NCBI GenBank assembly: GCA_027603945.1
Contig: JADIIU010000161.1
Location: 1 to 26,006 of the forward strand
Length of the DNA stretch: 26,006 nt
Direction of reading: 5' to 3'
From: Terramyces sp. JEL0728
Taxonomy: Eukaryota > Chytridiomycota > Chytridiomycetes > Rhizophydiales > Terramycetaceae
The notes beneath the pieces were generated by a model that worked only from the letters and a program-made list of their open reading frames with translations, searched no databases and was not told where the DNA came from. The position numbers and the translations under genes were made by a program. This document shows positions 7,521 to 18,489 of the stretch, one piece after another (the first letter of the stretch is position 1; each line of letters begins with the position of its first letter).

Positions 7521-9962
7521 CGTCTATATTTGGAGCTCCGTCTTCCTCTTCATTATCATTAATATTCACATTTGAAACATGCTGGTTGGCAAACTTTGCA
7601 GAAATCTGAGATTTAACTTCCCAGTTGAATTTGTATGCGGTAACTGCTACCATGTAAGCAGCAATAGAAGTCAGTCTATCTATTGTCACCTTATCTTCGC
7701 CATATTCTTTGGCTGCCAACGTATACCTTATGATTATTTCTTTTGTTGAAGCAGGTGGGAGAATTTTAGTCATTGCTACGGAAAAGTCCTTTGCGCTTAG
7801 TGAACCAGTTAGCTGCGAATCAAACTTGTCCAGAGCTTTCGAAAACTAGATTAGAAATGCTATTACGAAATCAAAATTTGGCTCTTTTCGATTGCCAACC
7901 AAGTATAACAGATGCTCCATAACTCCTTCTCTTGTAATTTTGTTTTTTGTGAATGAAATAAATTCAAGGCACATTTTTTCGTAGGATTCAGGCTATGTTA
8001 AACTGCCAATACTCTCCTGTCAGGATAAATTATCTTGATTTTCTCTTCGTAGACCGACATGTTGAATTCTCTGTTGTCTGAATAGAACAGATCCTTCACC
8101 AAGTACACGTATTTCCACACTTCCTCCTCTTTGCCAGACAAATGTTGGCAAAATATGGAAACAACCTAAATTAGAATAGTAGTACAGGATCTGATTTCTC
8201 CATGGATTGCAATGCAGTAAAGAAATCGTGAATTGCTTTCATACTAAATTGTTGGAACATGTATCGATCTTGAAAGCCTTTATAAAAGCTGTCGGTAAAT
8301 CTGTCAATATCTGGATGATTATCTGTTGTATCAAAATCAAGGGTCTCTGTTTTCCATCTTTGGTCGTAAATTTCTTGAATAATTCCAAGTACTTTTGAGA
8401 TTTGCATTGCCCTATTCGATGCTGGTTTTGTTCCGCTTTTCTTGTAATAGAAATCTTTCCATATTCTATAAAAGTTGGCAGACACCTACCATTAACACGA
8501 ATTACGAGCGGATCTTCGTCCTCTGTAATCAACATATGTTTCGACAGCGCTTCTTGTTCGGTTACTTTCAATGTCGATTTATACAAAAGCGATGGCTGGC
8601 TGAACTTTACATGACTGGTGTTTGCAGGCAAGGTGACATTTCTCAATTTCAATGGACAATGTGGACACAACAGTACTCTTACCCCGCATTTTTCACAAAA
8701 TTCGCAAGAGTCTAAAACTTCATACTCTTTGCCATTGCTTGAAGATTCGCACTTTGCAATTAGTAAATTGTTACAATTAAAGAATACTTTCTGGCTGCAA
8801 AATCTGCATATGGATCGATAGCTGGTAACTTTGCCATCATTTCATTTTTCTTTTCTTGCAGCTGCAATCCACCAACATGGCTCTTTAACAATTCCAATTC
8901 ATCTAAATACCTCAAAGACCTAATTTTGAACTGGTTAATGTGTTCGTTTAACTGGATTAATAGACTACTACTTCTGCATCGATGGATTTGATTGATTCTG
9001 AATATTCACCGCCTGATATCCCGAGCATGATTTCTCTTTTCCGATTTACTTGACTAAGATTCAAGTCAAAATCGTCCAACAGGTAATCCATCATTTCAGA
9101 AAACTGTTTTTCAATCTTTTTTGACTGCACAATATCGTATTTCATCATCCCATTCGCATCCATCTTTATATCTTTTAGCTTCATCGACTCTATGCTATTC
9201 TTGTCACTTTTTTCTACATAAGTATTAGGCACCTTTCTTGGCCTCGTTCCCGGAAGCTTTGAAAACAGTTAGCTTTTCTATAACTGATTGGGCTTGGGCT
9301 TTTGCAGCTTGTAAATCACTGATTTCCTTAAGATGCTGTTCTTCGGCTGCTGAAAATGAAGCTCGAAGCGCTTCCTGTTCTTTTTTTTGGACTACCACCT
9401 CATTCTTGTACTCTTGTATCTGCCCGTTTAATTCCGCTACGTCATGCTCAAAATCAGTAATCTTTTGTTTCAGACTCATATTGGTTCTGTACAGTATTTC
9501 CAAGTCATTTTCACGGAATTTTAGCTTTTGATTCAATGCTTCTATTGCTTCGCGATGGTTTGCGCTTTCTTCATCCCTTCCATTAGAAAATACTGAACCT
9601 AATCTTGTTATATCTTTCCATCAATACAAAGTATGGAACATTTTCATAGAACGGCTCTGTATCGCTCGAAGTTACAATTGATGAATATACTGATTTTCCA
9701 AGTTCTTTGATTACCATCGCCATTATCGTATGAAACGGTCCAGTTTGTGCTGAAATTGACTCCAACAACTTGAAGCATATTTTTAATCTTTCAGAAGATG
9801 GAGAGTTTGGATAATTGTCAAACACCTCTTGGAGTTGGACGTGATACACAAGGGCTGGGTAAGAATACGGATACCTTGAGACTTTGGGTTGATTTTAGTT
9901 GGGTCCGGTCTGCTATTTATTGCCATTCCAGCAAGGATATCTGCATTTTGATTAGCTCCCAT
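7516..9962 (-). CDS. Coiled-coil and zinc-binding protein, possibly flagellar
   Basis: Ten exons on the minus strand: 9962-9875, 9854-9599, 9576-9233, 9213-8972, 8951-8830, 8803-8506, 8485-8186, 8165-8013, 7992-7867 and 7845-7516. They give 752 aa. An N-terminal helical domain includes HVQLQEVFDNYPNSPSSERL. A long coiled coil follows (about 115-340). Then comes a cysteine cluster (about 352-400) with CSQKVFFNC, CEFCEKCG and CPHC, which looks like a double zinc ribbon. The C-terminal helical half includes NFYRIWKDFYYKKSG and ends in an acidic tail NDNEEEDG. Nine introns are inferred, eight of them 19-22 nt. The ninth (8804-8829, 26 nt) is the weakest. Donors at 9598 (GTTCAG) and 9232 (GTGCCT) are atypical. 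I cannot name the family. A flagellar role is suggested only by its architecture and by the nearby DNAI2 and PACRG genes. Confidence 0.7.
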
Positions 9963-10015
9963 CCAAACGAGTTAAAAGCAATGACATCACAAAATCAAAT
10001 TTACAGAGTGGTTTA

Positions 10016-10966
10016 TTATACTTTATCTACCTTTTGAGATATGTCCCATTGAATCGTTTCTATAGTTGGTGTGATTTCCTTTGAGGTACTCAGAGCGCTC
10101 CCCTTTGCCAAGGAGTGCCAGCAGCTACAAAGCTTCAATGCCAGCAAATGGAATAAGCCTTTCGATGCGATCGAGATAATATAGCATACCCAAATAAAGT
10201 ACAACGGAGAATCGATCGTAGTTTTGACTTTGAAGGTAAAGCACAGATATTGAGCTGCATAAGGTATACACACCAGCATATTCGATACTGTTAGTGCCTG
10301 GATGTTGGAGAGTATTCGAAATTTGGATTCTTTGGTAGGGCCGTTTGCTAATTTCCAGCTTTGGAGATAGATCCAGGTTATTATGAAAAATGCAGATATC
10401 GTAACAACGCTAAAGCATGCTATTACTGTGTTCATGTATACCGATATGTCGAACTGGGACTTGTCGCTCAAGTTGGCCATGTACACCAGCACTATATCCG
10501 ATATGAACGCTATTATTGCTGATATAAAAGTTGAAATCATAACAATCGCCTTTGCATTCACAACCTTGACTTTGCATCGAAGGACAACCAGCTGAAATGA
10601 AGTTATCGCCAGCGACAACCCAATCAGGAGTGAGGAATATAAGCTCGTATCCTGACAAAATTCAACTATCTGTGACGATATTTTTAGTGCAGCGGTGTTA
10701 ATTTCAATTCCATTACTGTGATTCAGCAGCTTAATCATTTTTAACACCAGTCCGATGCTGAATAATAGTGAATTTAAAAGATCGAATACCGCCATGCATG
10801 TAATTAATATTCCAAACTTGCTGCTTTCGAACGAGTAGGATTTGCCATACTATTGTTAGGATCAATGTACCTTTAGAAGAATCATTGAGGCTGCAACCCC
10901 TAGTGAAGAAAATAGCAGGCCAAATACTCTTGAAGGATCAATTATTGAGATTAGTTCCGAGCCCAT
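10016..10966 (-). CDS. Seven-transmembrane receptor-like protein
   Basis: Two exons (10966-10871 and 10849-10016), joined across a 21-nt intron with CTAAC before its AG, give 309 aa. Seven hydrophobic segments are visible. The first is encoded partly in exon 1 (VFGLLFSSLGVAASMILLK). Others include FGILITCMAVFDLLNSLLF, LYSSLLIGLSLAITSFQLVV, IVMISTFISAIIAFISDIV, IACFSVVTISAFFIITW, LTVSNMLVCIPYAAQYLCF and YFIWVCYIISIASKGLFHL. A Cys before TM3 (FCQDTSLYSSL) and a cytoplasmic C-terminal tail fit the overall layout of a GPCR such as the cAMP-receptor-like or Git3-like classes, but no signature fixes the class. The stop TAA overlaps AATAAA (10017-10012). The coiled-coil gene starts 53 bp downstream on the same strand. 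Confidence 0.7.
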
Positions 10967-11454
10967 GATTCTTTGTTTCAATCTCTTCTTTTAAGCTGCA
11001 TTAGTTCCCAGATCGCAGATTTCAGGGGTTGGCATAAACTGCAGTTCGCTACACCCTGCATTCCGTGATCAAAGAAAAGATTCCAGCTGGATGAATTTCG
11101 TTGCATAATAAGGATTAATTGCGATTCTAATGGCATGGAATCTTTGGATTTGATTAGTGGTGCCCAAAAGTGGTTTCACATTTCCAAAAACCGAGAACCA
11201 ATGCAGAAAAAGGAAAGGTGTTTCTCCGCCATAATTTGCACACTAGTCTTTGCCTCAAGATCATTTTTACATGAAAGTCCAGCAAGTACTAACTTTGAAT
11301 AAAGGCATACTGAGGACTTGAATGCCATTCTCCAGAATAGACCTTAGCAGTTTATAATCTCAACAAAGGTAGAGCCGTTAATATGCAATGAAAGGCCGAT
11401 TCTTTGCGATTTGACTCGCGTGTCGCGTTGTTAAACTTTTGAAATTCTAAACAA
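10967..11454. other. 488-bp region with unexplained open segments
   Basis: No gene could be assigned. On the minus strand an ATG-led segment of 53 codons (MAFKSSVCLYSKLVLAGLS...) starts near 11323. A shifted frame over about 11245-11090 reads coherently (YGGETPFLFLHWFSVFGN, then IQRFHAIRIAINPYYATKF) before stopping. A third frame continues with GMQGVANCSLCQP to about 10981. The frames cannot be linked by introns of the local type, because no GT donor is available near the second break. It may be a decayed gene or chance. The right end is the DNAI2 promoter. Confidence 0.3.
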
Positions 11455-13370
11455 ATGGAAATCGTATACGTCTATCAAAAAAAGAGAAAGGAGTTTGGAA
11501 AGCAAGCTATGCTTTCAGACAAACTTGCACAGATAAACCTCGATATTCCTCCAGACCCAGCATATATTAAAAATTACACTGAACGAAACCCAACACACAC
11601 TGAAGCACAATGCTGCCCAGATAAATCTGAACATGAAGTACCAAAGCATTAACTGCAGGTTAACACGGAAAGCTATGTCGTCAGCAACAGAGGGATTTTA
11701 CATACACAAGGAGGATGGCCAAAGGATGTTGACGCAACCGATGTTGAACACACAATTAGATTTAGAAAGAAGATTGAAAAGGATGAAGAATATATGAGAG
11801 TAATTAAAAACCTTGGGGATGTAATTATAGCTTAACGAAAGACTATGGAACACACTATTAAACAAAATAACGCTATCGACATTTATGAAGAATATTTTCA
11901 AGAAACGCCAGATACAATGTCATCTGAAGCCCCATCTGCAAAATCGTTGAATGTTTACCGGTAAAACTTTATCTAACCAAGCGACCCAAATACAATCAAG
12001 CGAGCTGCCACATATTTATCTTGGTATCCAGAAGAAGGCCACCGTATAGCAGTTGCGTATTCCGTATTGCAATTCCAAGGCATGCCAGCAAACATGTCGC
12101 TTGACTCGTACATTTGGGATGTTGAGAATCCCAATGCTCCTGAACAAACTTTGACTCCGGTTTCTCCATTGGTTTGCATAAAGTACAACCCAAAAGATCC
12201 CCACATCCTAGTTGGTGGATCATATAACGGCTTGCTATGTAATATTTGCTAATGAATAGCGTATTGGGATACAAGAAAAGGTGCGTTCCCAGTTGATTCA
12301 TCTCCGCTGGAAAAAAGTCATAGAGATCCAGTTTATAATGTAGCGTGGGTTCAATCAAAGTCTGGCTGCGAGTTTTTCTCTGTTTCGACTGATGGTCAAG
12401 CATTATGGTGGGATATCAGAAAACTCAGCGAACCAACTGAATCAATGTTGATTGATCCAGAAAAGAATGGAAACATTGTCGGAGGAACCGTCCTTGATTT
12501 TGAAACTACTATGGTAATATTAGTTAATTTAGCCAACTAAATTTATGATTGGCGGCGAAAATGGATCAATTTTCATGTGCAACAAGAAGGCAAAAACCCC
12601 AGGAGACAAAATTACTCATGTCTATCCGGGCCACCATGGTCCTGTTTACGCATTGCAAGTAAGTAGCCGTTTACAATAGCGCAATCCATTCTTCTTGAAG
12701 AACTTCTTGACTGTTGGTGACTGGAAAGCCCAGATTTGGTCTGAAGATATCCGTTCTCCAATAATGTCCACAAAATACAGCACGAGCTACTTGACCGACG
12801 GCTGCTGGAGCGCTACACGTCCATCGGTATTCTTTACATCAAAAATGGATGGAAGTATCGACATCTGGGATTACATGTTCAAGCAAGTTGAACCCTCCTA
12901 TACGGTTCAAGTAATTTTTTGCCAACCGCTAGGTATGCAACTCACCACTCCACTCAATAAAGGCCCAAGAGCATGGCAAATTATTGGCAGCATCAGCAAG
13001 GGATGGATCAATGACACTATTCGAATTATCTGAAGGTTTAACCAAGTTGCAAAATAATGAGAAAAAGATCTTCTCTGAGGTATATCTGCCACTAATGTAG
13101 ATGCTTGAACGAGAAGCAAAGAGAGAAAAGACTTTGGAAAGCGCTGTAAGGGAGAAGAGGATCAAAGCAGCCCAAAAACGTCCAAATTCTGCATTCATGC
13201 CAGCAGGTCCAGCCTTGGAAGAATTATTAAAGCAAGCCGATGCCGACTTTTTCAATTTTATTGATGATGGAAGCGGTAAAATATCAGAGGAAGCGACTGC
13301 TAGGGCAAGGGAATACGATACAAAGGAAACAAAAGAGATTCTACAAACCCAAGAGCAAGAACAAACTTGA
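11455..13370 (+). CDS. DNAI2: Axonemal outer-arm dynein intermediate chain 2
   Basis: WD-repeat intermediate chain that holds the outer dynein arm on flagellar doublet microtubules. Nine exons (11455-11637, 11659-11820, 11842-11960, 11982-12238, 12260-12513, 12533-12658, 12680-12910, 12933-13079, 13101-13370) give 582 aa, near the human length of about 600. The match to DNAI2 is continuous: [157 protein letters not shown] and a C-terminal helix [13 protein letters not shown]. Eight introns of 19-22 nt all begin GTA. AATAAA lies at 13381-13386, 10 nt after the stop TGA. The gene implies a motile flagellum with outer arms. Confidence 0.95.
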
Positions 13371-13885
13371 TATTATTTCTAATAAATTAGTGTTTTTGTT
13401 TTATTGCGATCCCAAATATATTATATCTGGCTATAGATCGTAAAACTGCATTAACCAAGATTTTCTCTTGGGTTTCTGTCGCTGATACTTTAATTGCGGG
13501 CTACCAACAAATCAATCCGATAAACTGCATTTGTTGCTGGTTATCGTCAGGCGAACTCACGACCAATTAAGGAATAAACCCAAATATGTATGTAAATAAG
13601 TTACCTGAGCCGGCGACGGTAGGAAATCCTAATAAATCAAAGTCAAAGTATACCCATGCAGAAATCTTCTGGATGGCTTCTTGCCCTTTCAAATTGTGAA
13701 TCGGAAAATACACTGGATTCGGCGGTAAATACTGCAGTTAGTCCGGTTGGGTTTCCTGCACTTTCTCCCGCTGGACTCTGCCAAAGAATCATGCACTATT
13801 AAACCCACTATCAGTTTATTCCATGTTGAGGACCATACGCGTCCAATTAAGTTACTATAGTAAACATAAATAGAAATTCCGTAGA
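13371..13885. other. 515-bp region, possible small minus-strand gene
   Basis: No product is recognised. On the minus strand several segments read like protein: LPPNPVYFPIHNLKGQEAIQK, followed in frame by ISAWVYFDFDLLGFPTVAGSG (about 13730-13610), and, in another frame, SPDDNQQQMQFIGLICC (about 13555-13505). The first is preceded by GGACTAACTGCAG, a good local branch and acceptor. The donors do not fit: the required introns would be 24 and 30 nt, and no convincing first exon with ATG was found. On the plus strand the last 200 bp form the ABCC promoter. Confidence 0.3.
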
Positions 13886-16800
13886 ATGGAACTTCAGGAT
13901 TTAAATAATATGAGGAAAATGAAACGGAACTCGTCCAGTCAGTCAATGAAAATATATCCAGATGGAGAACTGAAAGACATTCCAGTTAAACCTCTGCATG
14001 TTTCCAATCCTTCAGAGTTACTATACAAGGACGAAGAAAGGGATTCTTTTCCAGCCTTCCTTCCAAGCGATACACCTCAATTTCCAAAAGAACTCCCAAC
14101 ACCAATTTTCCCAAATGAGCCAGAATACCCGCGAAAAGGCTCTGACCCTAGCAAACCAGATAGCGGAAGGAAATATAGCGACCAAGAATCCTCTTCTAAA
14201 CTGGCAACTACTTCGCGGGATGGACTGTCTTTTGATAGGAAACTTTATCGATCAAGGAGCTCATTCAATATTATGGAGAAAGTGTCGTTCTCTTTCATGA
14301 ATGAAATAATGATTGACGGAAAGAATCGAGATATACTTATTTCGCAATACCCTCCAATCGAACAAGCAGATAATTCGCAGCTGTTGGGGAAGGAGATTCT
14401 GTCAAAATGGTACGCAGAAGTAGAGGCAAGAGGAAATTCGGCAAAGCTTGGTAGAGTACTGGTAATGTCCAAGTAACCTTAGCGCAAAACCTTTGGATTT
14501 CAGTTTATGCTATCAGGATTCGCGTACTTTGTAGAGACAATTCTCAAAGTCAGCGAATCCTATGTTTTTGGCTTGCTGTTGCACTGGTTCCAAAACTTTG
14601 ATGCTGAATCTCTAAATACTGGGTTGATTTACGCCGGAATCCTGTCTGCATTAGTTTTAATCCACTCTGTGCTGAATCAGTACAAATTTTATTCAGTAAG
14701 TTATTTTTCATAGTAGGCTACTCGAATTGGAATGCAAGTGAGGGTTGCGTTAGTTTCAGCTATTTTCGCAAAATGCATGCGTCTGCCCATTGCAGGTGCC
14801 TATTCATCAGCTCAAATATTGAGCCTGATTAGCAATGATGTTCAAAAATTCGAAGATGCCTCTGGATTCCTTCATTTCTTATGGCTCGGACCTATTGAAG
14901 CCTGTATTATTACGTACTTTGTGTATACGCAGATTGGAGCAGCGGCATTTGCTGCAATTATTGCATTGTTAATTTTGATTCCTGTTCAAGCAACATTCGG
15001 CTCAACTTTCGCCAATATTAGAAAGAAAACCAACGTGTTTAGAGACGATAGGATCAAGACACTTTCTGATATGATTACAGGAATGCTTGTTGTAAAGGCT
15101 CGTTTCATCTAACAGTAGCTCTATGCTTGGGAAAAACCATTTTGTGAAAAAATTGATTCAATTAGACAAAAAGAAATACTGAAAATCCGAAAGGCTTCGG
15201 TACTAAAAGCTGTGAATGAAGCCTTATTCTTCTCTTCGTCATGTACTACTCTGTTAACCCAGCATTTATTTCGCTTTCTGCATTTATCGTATTCAAGCTG
15301 CTTGGCGGAACTTTGGATCCAGCAAAAGTAAGTCCATAATAACTGGGTAGGTGTTTGTAACCGTAACGTATTTGCAGACTGTGCGAATGACTATGACGAA
15401 TCTTTTTTCAAAAGGGTACCAGTTTAGTTCAGAATGTAAAATAGCGCTGCAGAGAATTGAAGCACTATTCAAACTGAAGGAAGTAAATCTAAATCCAGTT
15501 ACAGATGTGGTTGACGAAGCAGTAGCTTCCTTGAACGATCCGAAAGTAAGCATTATAATGAAAGATGCTTGGTTTTCGTGGAAATTTAACCAAGGAAAGG
15601 ACATGCAAACCAACGATGTTGTATTGAAAAACTTTAATATGCGGATTCACAAAGGAGAACTAGTTGGGGGTATATGTCTTTAACAGTAGTATGCGGACCG
15701 GTTGGCAGTGGAAAAAGCTCTTTCCTTAACGCAATCTTAGGAGAACTACAATGTGTACAAGGCAAACTTGGCGTCCGATCAAAAAACATAGCGTACGTGT
15801 CTCAAAACCCATGGCTGCTTGCTGGGACAATAAGGAATAACATTCTTTTTGGCAAGTCGTACAAAGAAGATTGGTTTAAAGAGGTTGTAAAAGCTTGTTC
15901 CCTGGATTCAGATTTTGAGCAATTCCCTGATAAAGAAAACACTGTCATTGGCGAACGTGGTCTTGAGCTTAGTGGCGGTCAAAGAGCACGAATATCGCTG
16001 GCAAGAGCTGTTTACTCTGACGCAGACATATATCTTTTGGATGATCCACTGGCAGCAGTAGATCCAAAGGTTGGCAAACATTTGTTCAGATACTGTATAA
16101 GCGGTGTGTTAAAAAAGAAGGTAATGAAATGCTAAATGGCAGTCTGTAGTGTTGGTAACGCATTTAATACAGTATATTCAGCAATGCGATACAGTGGTGC
16201 TATTGGAAGGGGGGAAAATGACAGCTTCAGGGAATTATGCAAAAATCTTGGGAGTCAATACTTCTAAATTTGCCTCGTCCTTGCGCAAACTTAGTTCTTC
16301 TACCTCCGCGGAAAACATTCAGGCATTGGCCAACTCAAAAATGGTAAAATTATCGTCAATTGCCTCATTAAATAGCCTTGCAAATGGGGAAAAGACGACA
16401 TCGGCTGATCCTTTTGTAATGCCAGATCCCACTGACTTTACAGACTCTCAGGAATTCCGAAATTCCATTGCCAAGCGTAAAAATTCAGTCAAAAACAGCA
16501 GAGAAGATTTGGGAATCATGATCAAAAGTGAAGAATCCGTTGCGCAAGGTTCAATGTCCATTCGGTCTTATTGGGAATATTTTAGAGCGGGGTGTTCTAT
16601 TTCGGGGATTCTGCTATTATTTTTTGCTCTAGTTCTTGGCCAATTTTCTCAGATCGCTACTGATTGGTGGCTATCAAATTGGTCTGCACTTTCGGCCTCT
16701 CAGCAAAACGACAAGTACCTCCATTTAAGTGTCTATGCAGCACTTGGCGCCTTTACAATTTTGATTGCAATAACTAGAGCGGTCTGTTTCTTCCTTATCT

Positions 16801-18417
16801 GCCTTTCCTCATCTGAGGCGATGTTCAAAACAATGACAGAGCGGGTTTTTCATGCTCCTATTAATTTCTTCCAGAGTAATCCCCAAGGGCGTATCATGAA
16901 GTAATTTTCCCTTACACTAGTCGATTCACCAAAGATATTAGTTTGACAGACGAGAGCTTACCACAAACGTTCTTTGACCTTGTACAGAGGTCTTTCATGA
17001 TATTGGGGACATTAACCATTTCTGCTATTGTTGTTCCTTATGTATTGATAGTCATCCCCTTCTTGCTCGTTATATTTTTGTACTTTAGGAAAAGCTACAT
17101 AGGTTCTGCCAGGCAGATGAAAAGACTGGATGCCATTACAAGATCTCCAATGTAAATTTGCTTAATTGTAGATTCTCGTTTTTTACTACTTCAATTGACG
17201 GAAAGGCAGTCATCAGAGCTTATCGAATGAGAGAAAAATTCGAAACGGAAGTGAGCAAACTTCAAAACGACAACACCAGAGTATATTTTTCCTTTTCATG
17301 CGCTGGAAGATGGCTTGGAATTCGACTGGACTTGCTCGCTGCGGTTTTCTTTGCTGCGATTGTATTTTTCTGTGTGTCCCTTAACGGTGCTCTGGGATTC
17401 TCTTCTGCTGCAATGGGACTTTTGATCAGCTATATCTTGCAACTTATTGGTTTATTGCAGTGGACTGTTCGTCAAAGTGGTGAAGTAGAGAACTTGATGG
17501 TGTCGACTGAAAGGATTTTGGAGTATATGCAACTTCCGCAAGAAAGAGTCCAAAAAGATATTGCCGTACCGGAAAACTGGCCAACAAATGGACATATTGT
17601 ACTTGAAGATTTGTCGATGCGCTACTCAAATTCAGCTGGATTGGTTCTCAAAAACTTCAACTACGAAATTCCTGGCGGGAAAAAGGTGGGCATAGTTGGG
17701 CGAACTGGGGCAGGAAAGAGCTCGTTTATTAACGCATTGTTTAGGTTGAATGAACCTTTAAGCCCTGGCTCTATTATTATTGACAATGTCAGCACAAGCG
17801 AAATGAACCTGCAGACTTTAAGATCTCGAATAGCTATTATACCGCAGGAGCCGTTTTGCTTTAAAGGCAGCGTTAGGTTCAATATTGACCCATTGAGTAA
17901 ATTTTCCGACCAAGAGATTTGGGATACGTTGGGAATGGTGGAGCTACGGGAAGTCGTTAAAGAGTTAAAAGGACAACTAGACCATGAAATTTCAGAAAAT
18001 GGAGGCAACCTTTCTGTTGGAGAACGGCAACTTATCTGCCTGGCCCGCGCAATTCTAAAGAAATCAAAACTAATTGTGATGGACGAAGCGACATCGTCGA
18101 TTGACGTTACAACTGACCAAATCATTCACGAAATCGTCAGTGAAGGAGAAGGAGGCACATTTGCCTCTTCAACTGTCCTAACAATTGCGCACAGATTGCA
18201 AACGATTATTGATTACGATATTATACTTTTCCTGGACAAAGGAGAGCTTGTCGAAGCTGGTAATTCAAATTTAACTTTAGGCTCCCCATTTGAATTGATA
18301 ACAAAGGACCCAGGAGATCCAGAGGCAAGATTTGCAAAGCTAGTCCATGAGTTGGACAACGAAACACGGCAGACATTAATCGAAGGGGTGCTGCAGAAAA
18401 TTAATCGCAAACAATAA
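13886..18417 (+). CDS. ABC transporter, subfamily C (MRP), short type
   Basis: ATP-driven exporter or channel-like transporter of the ABCC/MRP family. Ten exons (13886-14461, 14483-14695, 14717-15097, 15119-15242, 15263-15327, 15351-15669, 15690-16120, 16143-16900, 16921-17151, 17172-18417) give 1447 aa. Order: a 190-aa hydrophilic Ser/Pro-rich N-terminus with no TMD0, TMD1, NBD1, a linker, TMD2, NBD2. NBD1 has GPVGSGKS (about 562), LSGGQRARISLARA (about 653) and LLDDPLAAVD, where Asp replaces the catalytic Glu as is usual in ABCC NBD1. NBD2 has GRTGAGKS (about 1210), LSVGERQLICLARAI (about 1312) and MDEATSSID. VVKLYAWEKPF and IMNRFTKDISLTDESLP are MRP hallmarks and form only after splicing. 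Nine introns of 20-23 nt, one of them GC-AG. The stop lies inside AATAAA (18413-18418). Confidence 0.93.
15098..15118 (+). other. GC-AG intron of 21 nt in the ABCC gene
   Basis: Removing 15098-15118, which begins GCTCG and ends CTAACAGTAG, restores the near-invariant MRP motif VVKLYAWE. It has a perfect CTAAC branch motif and the family-typical length. The only GT alternative (GTAAAG at 15092, 27 nt) would delete two conserved residues. Confidence 0.75.
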
Positions 18418-18458
18418 ACACTATCTATTTGCATGAATATTAATATGAACCAAAACAA

Positions 18459-18464
18459 TTTATT
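18459..18464 (-). terminator. Poly(A) signal of PACRG
   Basis: TTTATT on the plus strand reads AATAAA on the minus strand, about 26 nt beyond the PACRG stop (18492-18490). It lies in the 72-bp gap between the convergent ABCC and PACRG genes. Confidence 0.5.
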
Positions 18465-18489
18465 TTCAGACTTATATATTTAAACAATT

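Noticed and set aside
8761..8830. 23-nt intron GTAACA...GCAAAG near 8783 in the coiled-coil gene
   Set aside because: It would delete the Cys-rich segment KVFFNCNN...AKC, which reads as part of a zinc ribbon in the continuous frame.
9583..9962. Assignment of the coiled-coil protein to TSNAXIP1
   Set aside because: The layout (N-terminal domain then coiled coil) is similar, but I could not align any diagnostic motif, so no name is given.
12016..12403. Minus-strand open frames of up to 135 codons over DNAI2
   Set aside because: They are antisense shadows of strongly conserved DNAI2 exons.
13689..13946. 85-codon minus-strand frame overlapping the ABCC start
   Set aside because: Its N-terminal third is antisense to the ABCC first exon, and the rest shows no conserved features. 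It is kept only as part of the unresolved region.
15200..15221. Intron GTACTA...GAAG in the ABCC gene, or a frameshift there
   Set aside because: Wrong phase. The 20-nt intron at 15243-15262 with GTTAACCCAG explains the frame change, so no frameshift is needed.
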